The notes under the pieces were generated by a model. That model did not search any database, was not told the origin of the DNA, and worked only from the letters and a program-made list of their open reading frames with translations. Below are positions 8,730-17,719 of a DNA stretch of 64,000 nt, piece by piece (position 1 is the first letter of the stretch; the number at the start of each line of letters is the position of its first letter). The translations under genes and the position numbers were made by a program. Source of the stretch: Pedobacter steynii (GTDB lineage: Bacteria > Bacteroidota > Bacteroidia > Sphingobacteriales > Sphingobacteriaceae). The stretch lies in contig NZ_FNGY01000001.1 of NCBI RefSeq assembly GCF_900103665.1, positions 124,001 to 188,000 on the forward strand, given 5' to 3'.

Positions 8730-9782
8730 TCAGTTAACAGGATTCATAATTTGAATGCTTTCTCTGCTCACTTTGAAATGTGGCGTATGGTTATAATCCC
8801 TGCTCATCCGATAAGCACCGACACCCTGTGTATCGTTCTCTTTAGTCCATTTCGCAATATCCAGTAACCACTGCGTGGCTTTTGCATCCCCATTAGGCGG
8901 GCTATCCTGACCACCATTCTGATGCAACCATTCATCTCCATTGGTCATGACAATTAATTTATCCTTGCCGAAGGCAGAAAGCAAAGGAGTCAGTTCGGTT
9001 ACCTGAGATCCTTTCCAGCGACGCGCACCACCTACATAACATTGAAACAACGCATAATCATAATTGCTTTTGTAAGGTGTATAGATCCGGCCATAGCTCA
9101 ATGGTTCACTATCTTTCGTATCCACATCAGTGTCAAAAAGAAAAAGCGGTTTTACACCTGCATTTGTCAGGTTTCCAGCTTCCGCATTTGGCCCGAAATA
9201 TCTTGCTACGGCAGTTAATACCGCAACCGCATTTGTTGCCGGTGCATCGTTGCCGAAAGTGCCTCTTTCGATGTCTACATCTATTCCGTCCCAGCCCATT
9301 TGCTTAATGTATTTGTTGTACATCGCCTTTGCCCAATTGTTGTAGGTGCTGCTGGCATTGGCTTTGGTATTGTCAAAATTGGGAGGGGCAACATAACCTG
9401 GTTCCTTCGTTGCAGGATCTTTTACTGATCCGTCAAAATAAGCATCATTTTTAGGGAAAGAGCAATACACGATTTTTGTTCCTTTTGCCTGTAAAGCACG
9501 CCAGTGATCGGGGTTTTGATCATATCCGGCGAAACCTTCTATAATGTCCACACTGTCGGGAACATTGAGCATATTGTAGGATGGTTCAGGATCATTTCCA
9601 TCACCAACAAGGTAACCAATAAACAATTTATGTGGACTTTTTTTATAGGCCAATAAGTTTGCCAGTGCATCTTTTGAAAGCTTTTTCGGGCTTTGTCCAA
9701 TAACATTGGTTGTTTTGCAGAAAAGCAGGCAGACAAAGATGCATATAGCCGTAAAGAAGGGCCCGAACAGACGATTTTTCAT
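8730..9782 (-). CDS. Secreted glycoside hydrolase family 18 protein (EndoF-like)
   Basis: 350 aa with an N-terminal signal peptide (hydrophobic residues about 7-22, likely cut near VIGQ). The GH18 active-site signature DGIDVDIE occupies residues 165-172, with E172 as expected catalytic acid. Other TIM-barrel strands are recognisable (IIEGFAGYD, KIVYCSFP, YALFQCYVGG, LIVMTNGDEW). Length and style match the single-domain endo-beta-N-acetylglucosaminidase-like GH18 proteins of Bacteroidota, which cleave N-glycan chitobiose cores. No SusC/D pair is adjacent, so it seems a stand-alone exported enzyme. It is the last gene of a minus-strand group, 114 bases after the desaturase gene. Confidence 0.85.
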   Translation of the reverse strand: MKNRLFGPFFTAICIFVCLLFCKTTNVIGQSPKKLSKDALANLLAYKKSPHKLFIGYLVGDGNDPEPSYNMLNVPDSVDIIEGFAGYDQNPDHWRALQAKGTKIVYCSFPKNDAYFDGSVKDPATKEPGYVAPPNFDNTKANASSTYNNWAKAMYNKYIKQMGWDGIDVDIERGTFGNDAPATNAVAVLTAVARYFGPNAEAGNLTNAGVKPLFLFDTDVDTKDSEPLSYGRIYTPYKSNYDYALFQCYVGGARRWKGSQVTELTPLLSAFGKDKLIVMTNGDEWLHQNGGQDSPPNGDAKATQWLLDIAKWTKENDTQGVGAYRMSRDYNHTPHFKVSRESIQIMNPVN

Positions 9783-9896
9783 AAGCGTTTTTATTGGTGT
9801 TGTTGATTCCTGAAAATTACAGGTTTCTCTGTTTTAATCCAAAGGTTAACTGATTTAGCTTTGGTGGTTGAGGGAAAGATCAGCAGGAGGGGAAAC

Positions 9897-10610
9897 CTAG
9901 GCTTTATACGTGCCAAACAACCTGTCCCAGATGCTCGTATAAAAACCGAAATTATGGCTGATGTCCTGATGATGCTGGTGATGGAAACTGGATGTCCCCA
10001 GGTATTTAAAAAAACGTTTGTTGCGCAGAACGGCACTTAAAGGTTCCATACCCAGATGTCCAATCATACCAAACAGTACATTGATCATCAGGTAAATGAT
10101 GATCGCATAAATGTTAAACGTTGATAACAGTAACAACAGGAGCCAGAGCGCGCCAAAGCTGATGGTTTCCAATGGATGTAAAATAAAGAGGTCTATGGGT
10201 TTGGGGTTGACCGCTTCATGGTGCAATCCATGTATGGCTTTGTACAACCAGGTTTTATGGATGATATAATGAAAAACATACATCAGCAAGTCCATCGCCA
10301 GGAACAAGATCAGGAAATCAAATAAAATGAACCCCGAAACGTCAGCACTAATTCCGATAAAGCCATTTTTCCATAGCCAGTAGCCAATATACGTGACAAT
10401 GGTATTCAGGACATTGGTTAACCCGCAGATCAGCCATTCTTTGCGGCTATACAAATATGGAGCATCGGGCTGGGGAGAAAACTGTTGCTGGATTAACCGT
10501 CCTGACCATAACACCAGCACAGTAATCAAAACGTTTTCCAACAAAAATACCGGCCATAAATAAATGGCCGGTAATTCCAGTAAATAAGTTAATCCATCAT
10601 CTACACCCAT
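9897..10610 (-). CDS. Sterol desaturase / fatty acid hydroxylase family membrane enzyme
   Basis: 237 aa, strongly hydrophobic, with the di-iron histidine motifs of the fatty acid hydroxylase superfamily: HxxxH at 114-118, HxxHH at 127-131 and HHxHH at 210-214, plus H145, H185 and H219. The enzyme should hydroxylate or desaturate a lipid chain in the inner membrane using O2. Its substrate is unknown. It lies 18 bases downstream of the large AsmA-like gene on the same strand, so both are probably cotranscribed and may share a role in envelope lipid composition. Confidence 0.88.
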   Translation of the reverse strand: MGVDDGLTYLLELPAIYLWPVFLLENVLITVLVLWSGRLIQQQFSPQPDAPYLYSRKEWLICGLTNVLNTIVTYIGYWLWKNGFIGISADVSGFILFDFLILFLAMDLLMYVFHYIIHKTWLYKAIHGLHHEAVNPKPIDLFILHPLETISFGALWLLLLLLSTFNIYAIIIYLMINVLFGMIGHLGMEPLSAVLRNKRFFKYLGTSSFHHQHHQDISHNFGFYTSIWDRLFGTYKA

Positions 10611-10628
10611 ATCTGGAAGCGCTGATTT

Positions 10629-13600
10629 CTATTTGTCATCATCCTCGGTTTCTTCCAGTTTTCCTTCTTTATTCCTTTTCAGGGCAACTTTAGGATTATC
10701 CTGCGTTCCGGTAATGCTCAATGGGATTCCGATCAAACCAAATGGAGGCAGACCAAGTCTGCCGCTGATGTTCAGGCGGCCATCAAAACTCACCTGGCCT
10801 TCAAAACGCGGACGGAATCCTGCCACACGCATTTTAAACCTTTCAATGGTGATGATGTTATTTTTGATCGTACTCTTGATGTTGACTTCAGAAAGGTCCG
10901 GATTGCTTAAACTATCACGACGGGTAGCTTTACTTACCGCATTCATAAATTTAAAGCCCATCAGGCTGATCTTTTTTAGAGATAAGGTTCCGCCACCTTT
11001 TAACGTGGGGAAAACAGGGAACATATCTTTGTTCAGTTTACCTGAAAGCTGATAATCCAGACCTACCACACCTTTTACTTTGGATGCTGAAGTAGCCAGT
11101 TCACGGAAGAGCTTGATCTCTTTATAAGCCTTGGAAATGTCGAACTCCTTTGCAGAGATATGGTAATCGAAAACCGCAGACTTAGGACTTAAACTTTTAT
11201 AAGTGGCATCCATCGTCATTGGCGCATCCACCAGGTTAAAGCTCGTCTGACTCAGAGTCATCGTTCCGTTATTTAAGGCCAGTGTTCCTTTTGCCTCTTT
11301 AATTTTCAGTCCGTTGTAATATACTGCGGCAGCATCCGCCACTACCGATACATTTAAATTATTCGGGATAATGATCACACCGCTTCCTGCTGCTGCTTTT
11401 CCCGGTTGAGCAGGAGCTGCATTATAAACCATAAACTCATCCGCAAAAAGCTGTTTGGTTTGCAGGTTAAAGTTTCCGGTAAGCATGGCTTTATCCGACA
11501 ATACATAATTGATGATGTTGCCCAAATGCCCATTCATGGTAAAATCCGATTTGCCATAACTGGCAGTAAAACGTTCAAATTTCATCTTATCCTGAGCAAA
11601 AGAGAATATGCCGTTTTTGATGAAGAAAGATTTAGGAAACAGGTCGGATTCCAGCGTAAGTTCTTTAACGACTACACGTCCTTTGTTGTTTAGCTTTTGA
11701 TACCTGCCATTAAGCGCGTCGCTTTGCAAGCCTTTAAAGGAAACATCGCTAAATACAGAACCTTTAACGTTATACCCTTTGATGGCAAATAACTGGTACA
11801 TTTTTCCAATATCTATGGTGCCTTTAGAGGTAACATTGTAGCTCATGTTATCGAAGTTTTTAAGATCTGCTTTTAACATAAAAGGCTGACCCGCCATTTG
11901 AAAGGAGATGGGCTTGATGTTCAGTTGCGTCCCTCTCAGGCTTCCGTCTTTGTTCACCAGCGTTCCGTCTACCACAATCTGTTCCAGTGCCTGATCAAAA
12001 TGAGCAGTTTTAATCCTTCCGTTTGCCAGTTTAATTGTAGCAGAAGTGACCGGGAACAGCTTTTTAAGCTTATTGTAACCACCTTTACTTTGTACGTCCA
12101 GGTTCAGTTCTCCACTCAGTTCCAGGTCTTTCAGGGGGTAGAAGTTTTTGATCTCCGCAAAGTTGATCATGGATTTTAACTGAACATCTATAGGGTTGTT
12201 TTCTGCGGTCTGCATTTTCGCAAAACCACGGATATAATTGCTTAGCGCCTGAATATTAATGTCGGTGATTTCCAGTTTGGTGTTCTTGTAATTACCGTCC
12301 GGATTATGGCCATTCATGCTAAAATTGATCTTGTCGATCGCCGCAGGAAGGGAGGCATATTTAAAATAGCCGTTACTTACAGAAGATTTTAAACTGAATT
12401 TAGGAATCGTAGCAATCACGGTATCTACTTGTCTGATGCCACTGCGGACTACCTTTCTGGTGTACTTGCCATCCGCATTCAGGTCGAGGTTGTAATGACC
12501 TCTGATCTGGTCTACACCGAAGATCTTTCCCCATTTGCCAAGGTCGATTGCTGCGCGTGTTTTGATAAAGATTTCCGGTTCTTTGAGCCCGTTTAATTTC
12601 ACTACCGAGCTGACATAGTCTTTTCCCATATTGAAATACAAGCTATCCATATTGACCGATAAGCTGTCCATATTTAAACTGGGTAATTTCGTTTGCAGGT
12701 TCAGGTATAAGTGGCTGATGGACTCCGGAGCTTTAGGATTAGAAATCTGCCCTTCGCGGATCTTCATGTTAAAGGACAAAGTAGGCATGCTTTTACTTTT
12801 TGCAAGGTATTTTCCGATTAAAGAAGCGTCAATCTCTGCATATCCTTTAATATTGGTCTTTTCCATTCGGCTTGCAAGGGCAGGGGGCATGGCCGAGAAA
12901 ATATTGTGCAGGTCTGTTTCCTTTGCCCTGGTTTTAAAGTTGATGTCGTAACCGTCTTTTAGAAAAGAGAAACGGCCCACAAACTCGATGGGAAGGGAGT
13001 TGATCTTTAAATCATTTTCATCAAACATCAGATCCAGGGAGCTGGTATTGATTTTAGTAAGGAGCTTGGCATTCACCTTTTTGTTCAGCAGGTAAGGCGT
13101 TCCATTGTAATAAAGATTCAGGGTATCGATCGCCGCCTGGCTTTTCAGGTCGAAAATCGCTTTGCTTAAATCTCCCTGTCCGGAATAATTCAGCCCTTTG
13201 GCACTGACCAGCATCGGTACCGAGCGGTCGTTATACGTCAGGTTACTCTTGTTAATGAAGATGCCTTCGATCTTTATTCCTGTAGCGCTGCTGTCGGTTT
13301 TCTTCGTCGTATCTGTTTTACTTTCGTATACATTGTAATTGGCATTTCCTTTCTCATCTACTTCGATATTGATGTTGGCCTGGTCGATGAAGACCTGGTC
13401 AATCTTGATCTGATCGGAGAAAACAGTGCGTAAGTCTACCCGAAAGGACAATTCTTTGGTAAAGAGCAAGGTATCCTGCTGGAAAGGTGCCGCACCTTTT
13501 AAGGAGAAATTATGGAGGCTAAAAGTTAAGGATGGAAAATGCTTAAAAAAGGACAAACTGCTGCTGTCGAATTTAACTTCACCTTTAATGTTTCCATTCA

Positions 13601-13712
13601 CCCATTTTTCCACTTCTTTAGAAATGGTATTTGGCAGCAGGTAAGGCGTGATAAATAAGAGTAGTACAATAGATGCAATCGTTATTCCGGTAATTTTAAG
13701 AACTTTTTTCAA
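10629..13712 (-). CDS. AsmA-family envelope protein (putative lipid-transfer bridge)
   Basis: 1027 aa. One N-terminal TM helix (about residues 7-29) anchors a very long periplasmic region of repeating amphipathic beta-strands. The start (VLLLFITPYLLPNTISKEVEKWVNGNIKGEVKFDS) and the C-terminal part (SGKLNKDMFPVFPTLKGGG..., FRPRFEGQVSFDGRLNISGRLGLPP) are typical of the AsmA family, whose members form hydrophobic grooves and help lipids reach the outer membrane. It ends in an acidic/basic tail (KLEETEDDDK). Translation appears to start at TTG (13710-13712): the frame closes at a stop four codons upstream and no ATG gives the full signal anchor. Confidence 0.85.
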   Translation of the reverse strand: MKKVLKITGITIASIVLLLFITPYLLPNTISKEVEKWVNGNIKGEVKFDSSSLSFFKHFPSLTFSLHNFSLKGAAPFQQDTLLFTKELSFRVDLRTVFSDQIKIDQVFIDQANINIEVDEKGNANYNVYESKTDTTKKTDSSATGIKIEGIFINKSNLTYNDRSVPMLVSAKGLNYSGQGDLSKAIFDLKSQAAIDTLNLYYNGTPYLLNKKVNAKLLTKINTSSLDLMFDENDLKINSLPIEFVGRFSFLKDGYDINFKTRAKETDLHNIFSAMPPALASRMEKTNIKGYAEIDASLIGKYLAKSKSMPTLSFNMKIREGQISNPKAPESISHLYLNLQTKLPSLNMDSLSVNMDSLYFNMGKDYVSSVVKLNGLKEPEIFIKTRAAIDLGKWGKIFGVDQIRGHYNLDLNADGKYTRKVVRSGIRQVDTVIATIPKFSLKSSVSNGYFKYASLPAAIDKINFSMNGHNPDGNYKNTKLEITDINIQALSNYIRGFAKMQTAENNPIDVQLKSMINFAEIKNFYPLKDLELSGELNLDVQSKGGYNKLKKLFPVTSATIKLANGRIKTAHFDQALEQIVVDGTLVNKDGSLRGTQLNIKPISFQMAGQPFMLKADLKNFDNMSYNVTSKGTIDIGKMYQLFAIKGYNVKGSVFSDVSFKGLQSDALNGRYQKLNNKGRVVVKELTLESDLFPKSFFIKNGIFSFAQDKMKFERFTASYGKSDFTMNGHLGNIINYVLSDKAMLTGNFNLQTKQLFADEFMVYNAAPAQPGKAAAGSGVIIIPNNLNVSVVADAAAVYYNGLKIKEAKGTLALNNGTMTLSQTSFNLVDAPMTMDATYKSLSPKSAVFDYHISAKEFDISKAYKEIKLFRELATSASKVKGVVGLDYQLSGKLNKDMFPVFPTLKGGGTLSLKKISLMGFKFMNAVSKATRRDSLSNPDLSEVNIKSTIKNNIITIERFKMRVAGFRPRFEGQVSFDGRLNISGRLGLPPFGLIGIPLSITGTQDNPKVALKRNKEGKLEETEDDDK

Positions 13713-13838
13713 AAGACAGTGATATTAATATATATGGCAGCAAAGGTAATTCTTTAAAAGCTAAAAACGTATAGATATGAAAACGGGGCACTGCTTGTTT
13801 TACGTAAACTAAAACCCGATTATTGTAGTTATTAAAAT

Positions 13839-13855
13839 AGCATTCTCAGAATGCT
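13839..13855. repeat. Inverted repeat AGCATTCT-C-AGAATGCT upstream of the TPR gene
   Basis: Perfect 8-bp arms around one central base. The possible upstream ATG at 13851 falls inside the right arm, which favours the downstream start at 13878 and suggests an operator or leader structure. Confidence 0.5.
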
Positions 13856-13877
13856 GCGAGAACTTAAAGATCAGATC

Positions 13878-14348
13878 ATGAACGAAGATGAAATAAACGG
13901 AGCTTTCCCTGAGCTTTCCAATGAAGTGTTGGAAAAAATTGATGCGCTTTCAGAAAGCGGAAACGACTGTATGGATGAAGAAGATTTTGATGGTGCTGTA
14001 GCCAGCTGGGAAGAGGCATTGGTCATGATTCCTGAACCACAAAACCATTATATTCAAAGTGTTTGGCTGAACGCCTCTATAGGAGATGCCTATTTCCTGC
14101 AAGATGATTTTGAAACTGCATTAACGTACTTCCTGACTGCAAAAAGCAATGTAGAGGAAAACGTATACTCTAATCCTTTCATCATGTTGAGATTGGGAGA
14201 ATGTTTCCTGGAACAAGCCGACGAAGAGCGTGCAAAGGAGTTCCTTCTGAGGGCTTACCTGTTGGATCCTGATGAGATTTTTGAAGGGGAAGACGAGAAA
14301 TACCTGGGTTTTTTAAGTTCCAATGTAAACCTGAAAGAACAACCTTAA
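13878..14348 (+). CDS. Small acidic tetratricopeptide-repeat protein
   Basis: 156 aa from ATG 13878 (an in-frame ATG at 13851 would add 9 residues but lies within an inverted repeat). At least three TPR units are visible: GNDCMDEEDFDGAVASWEEAL, NASIGDAYFLQDDFETALTYF (split here by family convention) and LGECFLEQADEERAKEFLLRAYLLDP. It is strongly acidic, has no signal peptide and should be a cytosolic protein-interaction module. No partner is evident: the upstream AsmA gene is divergent and a pseudogene lies downstream. Confidence 0.8.
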   Translation: MNEDEINGAFPELSNEVLEKIDALSESGNDCMDEEDFDGAVASWEEALVMIPEPQNHYIQSVWLNASIGDAYFLQDDFETALTYFLTAKSNVEENVYSNPFIMLRLGECFLEQADEERAKEFLLRAYLLDPDEIFEGEDEKYLGFLSSNVNLKEQP

Positions 14349-14565
14349 ACAAATATTTTCTACACCCGGCATCACAAAACTGATCGATATGAAGTATCCT
14401 GTTGTTCATGGAGCGATGCCGGGTGTTTCTACTCCTGAAATGGTCGCTGCGGTTTCCAATGCCGGCGGCCCTGGCTCATTGCCTGCTGCTGGGATATCTC
14501 CCGGGCAGGTGTAGGTATCCATTAGGAATATCAACGAAACCGGGCACATTTTGTGTAAAGTCCTG
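14347..14565 (+). pseudogene. Decayed nitronate monooxygenase N-terminus
   Basis: In the frame of ATG 14389 the sequence reads MKYPVVHGAMPGVSTPEMVA then AVSNAGGPGSLPAAGISPGQ, closely resembling the FMN-binding N-terminus of nitronate monooxygenases (KYPIIQAPMAG.STPELVAAVSNAGGLGSLGAA). Family-like residues also occur upstream in frame (STPGITKLID) and continue past an in-frame TAG at 14512-14514 (SIRNINETGHIL). The rest of the roughly 300-residue enzyme is missing. The conserved Gln-Ala-Pro is altered to His-Gly-Ala. This is a relict, not a working enzyme. Confidence 0.8.
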
Positions 14566-14798
14566 TCCGGAATAAGCAAGCTAAAAACCAGATAAAATTC
14601 AGCTTCGGAACATCGAAATACCGTGTTTTACCTATACGCGCTCTAACCAGGCTCTATACTCGGTCTATACTCGGTGGAGACACGCTTGAAAGCGTGTTAA
14701 AGGCGGGTAAGCACCGACCATAAACCGGGTCATTTTCGGGCATTTCCCTAAGCTGTTCCCTACCTGTTATGGCGCATGGATTTAGCCGGTAAAACGGG
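14566..14798. repeat. Non-coding repeat-like spacer with tandem 11-mers and hairpin
   Basis: No gene is seen here. The stretch holds two tandem copies of CTATACTCGGT (14654-14664 and 14665-14675), preceded by a similar half-unit, and immediately after them a perfect hairpin ACACGCTT-GA-AAGCGTGT (14680-14697). The pyrimidine-rich tandem motif and hairpin suggest an interspersed repeat element that replaced the missing part of the nitronate monooxygenase gene. The element family and its exact ends cannot be set from one copy. Confidence 0.4.
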
Positions 14799-16139
14799 CT
14801 ATAAATAGATAATGAAACTGGAACCCAAACCTTCCACAGAATGGAACTGGATTTGCCCATGATGGAGCATTATAATTTGTTTACACAATGGAAGACCGAT
14901 CCCTCCACCAGATTTCTTTGTGCTGAAGAAAGGGACAAATATACTGTCGGTCATTTCCGGAGAAATCCCACAACCATTGTCGGTCACCTTGATGGCCACT
15001 TTACCCTTTTCATTGTTTTCGGCAGAAAGTATGATCTTTGGATTGGCCTTACCTTTTAAGGCATCTACTGCGTTTAACAAGAGGTTAATGAGTACCTGTT
15101 CCATTAAAGCATGATCTGCTTTGATCAGGAGTCTGGCATCTGCTAAAATCAACTCCAGTTCAATATTCTTCTGTAGCAGTGTGGGGTGCATCAGCTGGTA
15201 TATGTTTTCCAGCAAGGGTCTGACCTGGACCTGTTCCATCACCGGAGCGGTTGTTTTATTCAGATTTCTATACGTTTCTGCAAATCTCAATAAACCCTGA
15301 CTTCTTCTCTGTATCGTTTCGATTCCCATTTCCAGGTCCTCAAAAATTGCGGTATAAGGCGCAGTTCTTTCTAAAGCAGACAGCCGGCTTTTAAGCGTTC
15401 CGGCCAGGGAGGAGATGGGCGCAATAGAGTTCATGAGCTCATGGGTCAATACACCCAGTAATTTTTGCCATGCCTTTGCTTCTGTTTCATCCAGAACTTC
15501 GTTGATGTTCTGAAAGGCGATCACCTGAAATTTTAACGCTCCGGTTTGAAAGGCAGTCGCAGAAAGCAATACTTTCAACGTCTGATCCCCGTTTTGAATT
15601 CCGGCAATTTTAGATTCCCCGGATTTTAAAGAAATGATCTCCTGATGTAACTTTTCATCTCTCTGAGCAAGGGAAGCGATGGTTTTTAGATAAGGAATCT
15701 GCAGCATCTCTTTTAAAGATTCATTCATCCAGATCACTTCTCCGTTCGTTGTCTGATAGGATAATATACCAGTATCGATCAACTCCAGGATCTTCTTTAA
15801 ATACTGATATTGTGTTTCTTTTTCTCTCGAAATCTGTTTAAAAGCAGCGTTAATGTCATTAAATCCTTTTCTGAGCGCCTTCAGTTCCGTTGGCGCATGC
15901 TTCACCTCAAAATGAAGTGAGAAATCCTGATATCGGATCGATTCTACAAAATGTTCAAATTCCCGATACATTTTTAATTGTGACCTATAGCTTTCGATAG
16001 CGAGGTAAATGATCAGCATGGATAAAGGGATCAGCCAGGAGAACCATCCTTGTACGAGGCAATAAGATGCAGCTGTAAGGGGGATAAACAGGAGCACTAT
16101 TCTCCAGATTGTTCGCCAGATCAGGTGCTTAAATGTCAT
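14799..16139 (-). CDS. Membrane sensor histidine kinase (NtrY-like)
   Basis: 446 aa. Two N-terminal TM helices (about 10-30 and 34-49) are followed by a short HAMP-like/PAS region (about 60-215) and the kinase core. The phospho-acceptor motif LTHELMNSIAPIS places His at 233. ATP-binding boxes are intact: N box (NLLLNAVDAL), G1 (VTDNGCGIS), F box (FVPFFSTKK) and G2 (GGGIGLPLCK). It overlaps the upstream response-regulator gene by 11 bases, so they form one transcription unit. The signal is unknown. Position opposite an ABC exporter suggests the pair senses envelope stress or an exported compound. Confidence 0.88.
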   Translation of the reverse strand: MTFKHLIWRTIWRIVLLFIPLTAASYCLVQGWFSWLIPLSMLIIYLAIESYRSQLKMYREFEHFVESIRYQDFSLHFEVKHAPTELKALRKGFNDINAAFKQISREKETQYQYLKKILELIDTGILSYQTTNGEVIWMNESLKEMLQIPYLKTIASLAQRDEKLHQEIISLKSGESKIAGIQNGDQTLKVLLSATAFQTGALKFQVIAFQNINEVLDETEAKAWQKLLGVLTHELMNSIAPISSLAGTLKSRLSALERTAPYTAIFEDLEMGIETIQRRSQGLLRFAETYRNLNKTTAPVMEQVQVRPLLENIYQLMHPTLLQKNIELELILADARLLIKADHALMEQVLINLLLNAVDALKGKANPKIILSAENNEKGKVAIKVTDNGCGISPEMTDSIFVPFFSTKKSGGGIGLPLCKQIIMLHHGQIQFHSVEGLGSSFIIYL

Positions 16140-17472
16140 ATTTGCTCAGCCTGCGGTATAATGCGTTCCTGGTAATGCCGAGTTCTTTTGCTGCCCAGGT
16201 AATGTTTCCACGGTTTCTCTCAATCACCTGTAGAATGGCATTCTTCTCTAATGATTTTAAACTCAGGTCTTCGCTGAGGGGGATTACCGTTTCTATAGGA
16301 GAGAAAACGAGGTCAGTGTCCTTCAATATCGGGCCTTCCGCCATAATTACGGCGCGCTCTATGGTATATTGTAGTTCTCTTACATTTCCGGGGAAAGAAT
16401 ACTTTAAGAGCTTATCCATTGCGGACTCTTCAAAGTCCATCTGGGTTTTAAAGTATTTATCGGCATAAATTTTACTGAAATGCCTGGCCAGTAATAAGAT
16501 ATCTTTTCCACGTTTCCTTAGCGGAGGAACGATGATTTCTACTGTATTGATTCTATAGATCAGGTCTTTGCGGAATCGGTTTTCTGTTGCCAGTTCCCGG
16601 ATCTCTACATTGGTTGCGCAGATGAGCCTGATGTCTACAGGGACCGCATCGTTACTTCCAATCTTGATCACCTGCCTGTTTTGCAGCACGCTCAATAGTT
16701 TGGCCTGTTGTTGTAAACTGATGTTCCCGATCTCGTCCAGAAATAAGGTTCCGGTATCTGCTGCTTCAAAACGGCCTGTCCGGTCTTCTCTCGCATCGGT
16801 ATAGGCGCCCTTTTTATGTCCGAATAATTCGCTTTCAAAAAGGCCTTCCGTAAGGGAGCCGATATCCACTTTCACGAATGGTTTTTGTGCCCTTAAAGAA
16901 GCTTGATGGATGGCGTTTGCAATCAGGTCTTTACCGGTTCCGTTTTCTCCAAGAATGAGAATATTCGCGTCAGTAGGGGCCACACGGCTGATTTTATAAA
17001 AGATCTCCTGCATGACCTCTGATTTACCGATTAAATCGCTGCCGATACCCTGACTATGGTCTAAGCCTTTGGCCTTTGTTTTTTCTTTTTTATCCAGCGC
17101 TTCGGTGATGGTATTCAGTAATTTTTCATTGTACCATGGCTTAACGACAAAGTCGGCGGCCCCGTTTTTTAAAGATTGGATGGCCAGGTCAATGTCGCCA
17201 TAAGCGGTAATCATGATGACCTTGGTATCCGCCGCCATCGCCTTTATTTTATTCAGCCAGAAAAAACCTTCATTGCCATTGTTAATGGCACTCTTGAAAT
17301 TCATGTCCAAAAGGATGAGGTCAAAGTGCTTTGCAGAGAGTAAGGAAGGGAGCTGTTCAGGATTCTTTTCTGTGACTACTTCCCCGACCTCGGTATTCAA
17401 TAAAAGCCTTACCGCGGTGAGCACATCAGGATCATCATCAACGACTAAAATAGATCTGTTTTTCAGCTGCAT
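16129..17472 (-). CDS. Sigma-54-dependent response regulator (NtrC family)
   Basis: 447 aa: receiver domain (D12, D13, phospho-Asp D56 in ILLDMNF, conserved K near 106), AAA+ domain with Walker A GENGTGKD and Walker B LFLDEIG, arginine fingers and a C-terminal Fis-type HTH (NITWAAKELGITRNALYRRL). The sigma-54 contact loop reads GAYTDA in place of the classical GAFTGA; a similar GAFTDA form is common in Bacteroidota activators. It should activate sigma-54 promoters when phosphorylated by the overlapping kinase, most likely that of the divergent exporter operon. Confidence 0.9.
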   Translation of the reverse strand: MQLKNRSILVVDDDPDVLTAVRLLLNTEVGEVVTEKNPEQLPSLLSAKHFDLILLDMNFKSAINNGNEGFFWLNKIKAMAADTKVIMITAYGDIDLAIQSLKNGAADFVVKPWYNEKLLNTITEALDKKEKTKAKGLDHSQGIGSDLIGKSEVMQEIFYKISRVAPTDANILILGENGTGKDLIANAIHQASLRAQKPFVKVDIGSLTEGLFESELFGHKKGAYTDAREDRTGRFEAADTGTLFLDEIGNISLQQQAKLLSVLQNRQVIKIGSNDAVPVDIRLICATNVEIRELATENRFRKDLIYRINTVEIIVPPLRKRGKDILLLARHFSKIYADKYFKTQMDFEESAMDKLLKYSFPGNVRELQYTIERAVIMAEGPILKDTDLVFSPIETVIPLSEDLSLKSLEKNAILQVIERNRGNITWAAKELGITRNALYRRLSKYDI

Positions 17473-17506
17473 AAATAAAAATGAATTGTCTTAAAAAGGG
17501 CAATTA

Positions 17507-17537
17507 CAAGTATAGGGTTTAATGGCAGTCTTAGCAA
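17507..17537 (-). promoter_or_regulatory. Candidate promoter of the response regulator/kinase operon
   Basis: Read on the minus strand, TTG (17537-17535), a 20-base spacer and TATACTTG (17514-17507) fit the Bacteroidota -33/-7 pattern with one mismatch in the -7 box. It lies 34 bases before the regulator start codon. Confidence 0.4.
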
Positions 17538-17559
17538 TGTTATTTTTTGAAAAAACAAG

Positions 17560-17607
17560 CGGTACTACTGTACCGAAACCGAACGGTGATTGTTCGGATG
17601 CGAACGG
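17560..17607. promoter_or_regulatory. Cluster of inverted repeats between regulator and exporter operon (putative enhancer)
   Basis: CGGTAC-TACT-GTACCG (17560-17575) is followed by CCGAAC-N7-GTTCGG (17579-17597) and a further CGAACGG (17601-17607) that also pairs with the preceding GTTCG. Several alternating half-sites 110-160 bases before an exporter gene, next to an NtrC-type regulator, look like an upstream activator site. No convincing -24/-12 sigma-54 promoter (GG-N10-GC) was found by eye. Confidence 0.45.
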
Positions 17608-17719
17608 ACAGTTATTGTTGTGTTTTGTTTAATCTGTTGGTTTACAGTTTCTTGTTTTGTTGGTACGGCTTTTATGAAAGAAAACTGAATAGATTTTTCC
17701 TTTTTAAAATCATAAGATC

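Noticed and set aside
16568..16804. Plus-strand ORFs inside the response regulator and kinase genes
   Set aside because: Antisense shadows of conserved domains without their own motifs or start signals.
17608..17719. Sigma-54 -24/-12 promoter before the exporter operon
   Set aside because: GG dinucleotides near 17639 and 17662 have no GC at the required 10-base spacing.
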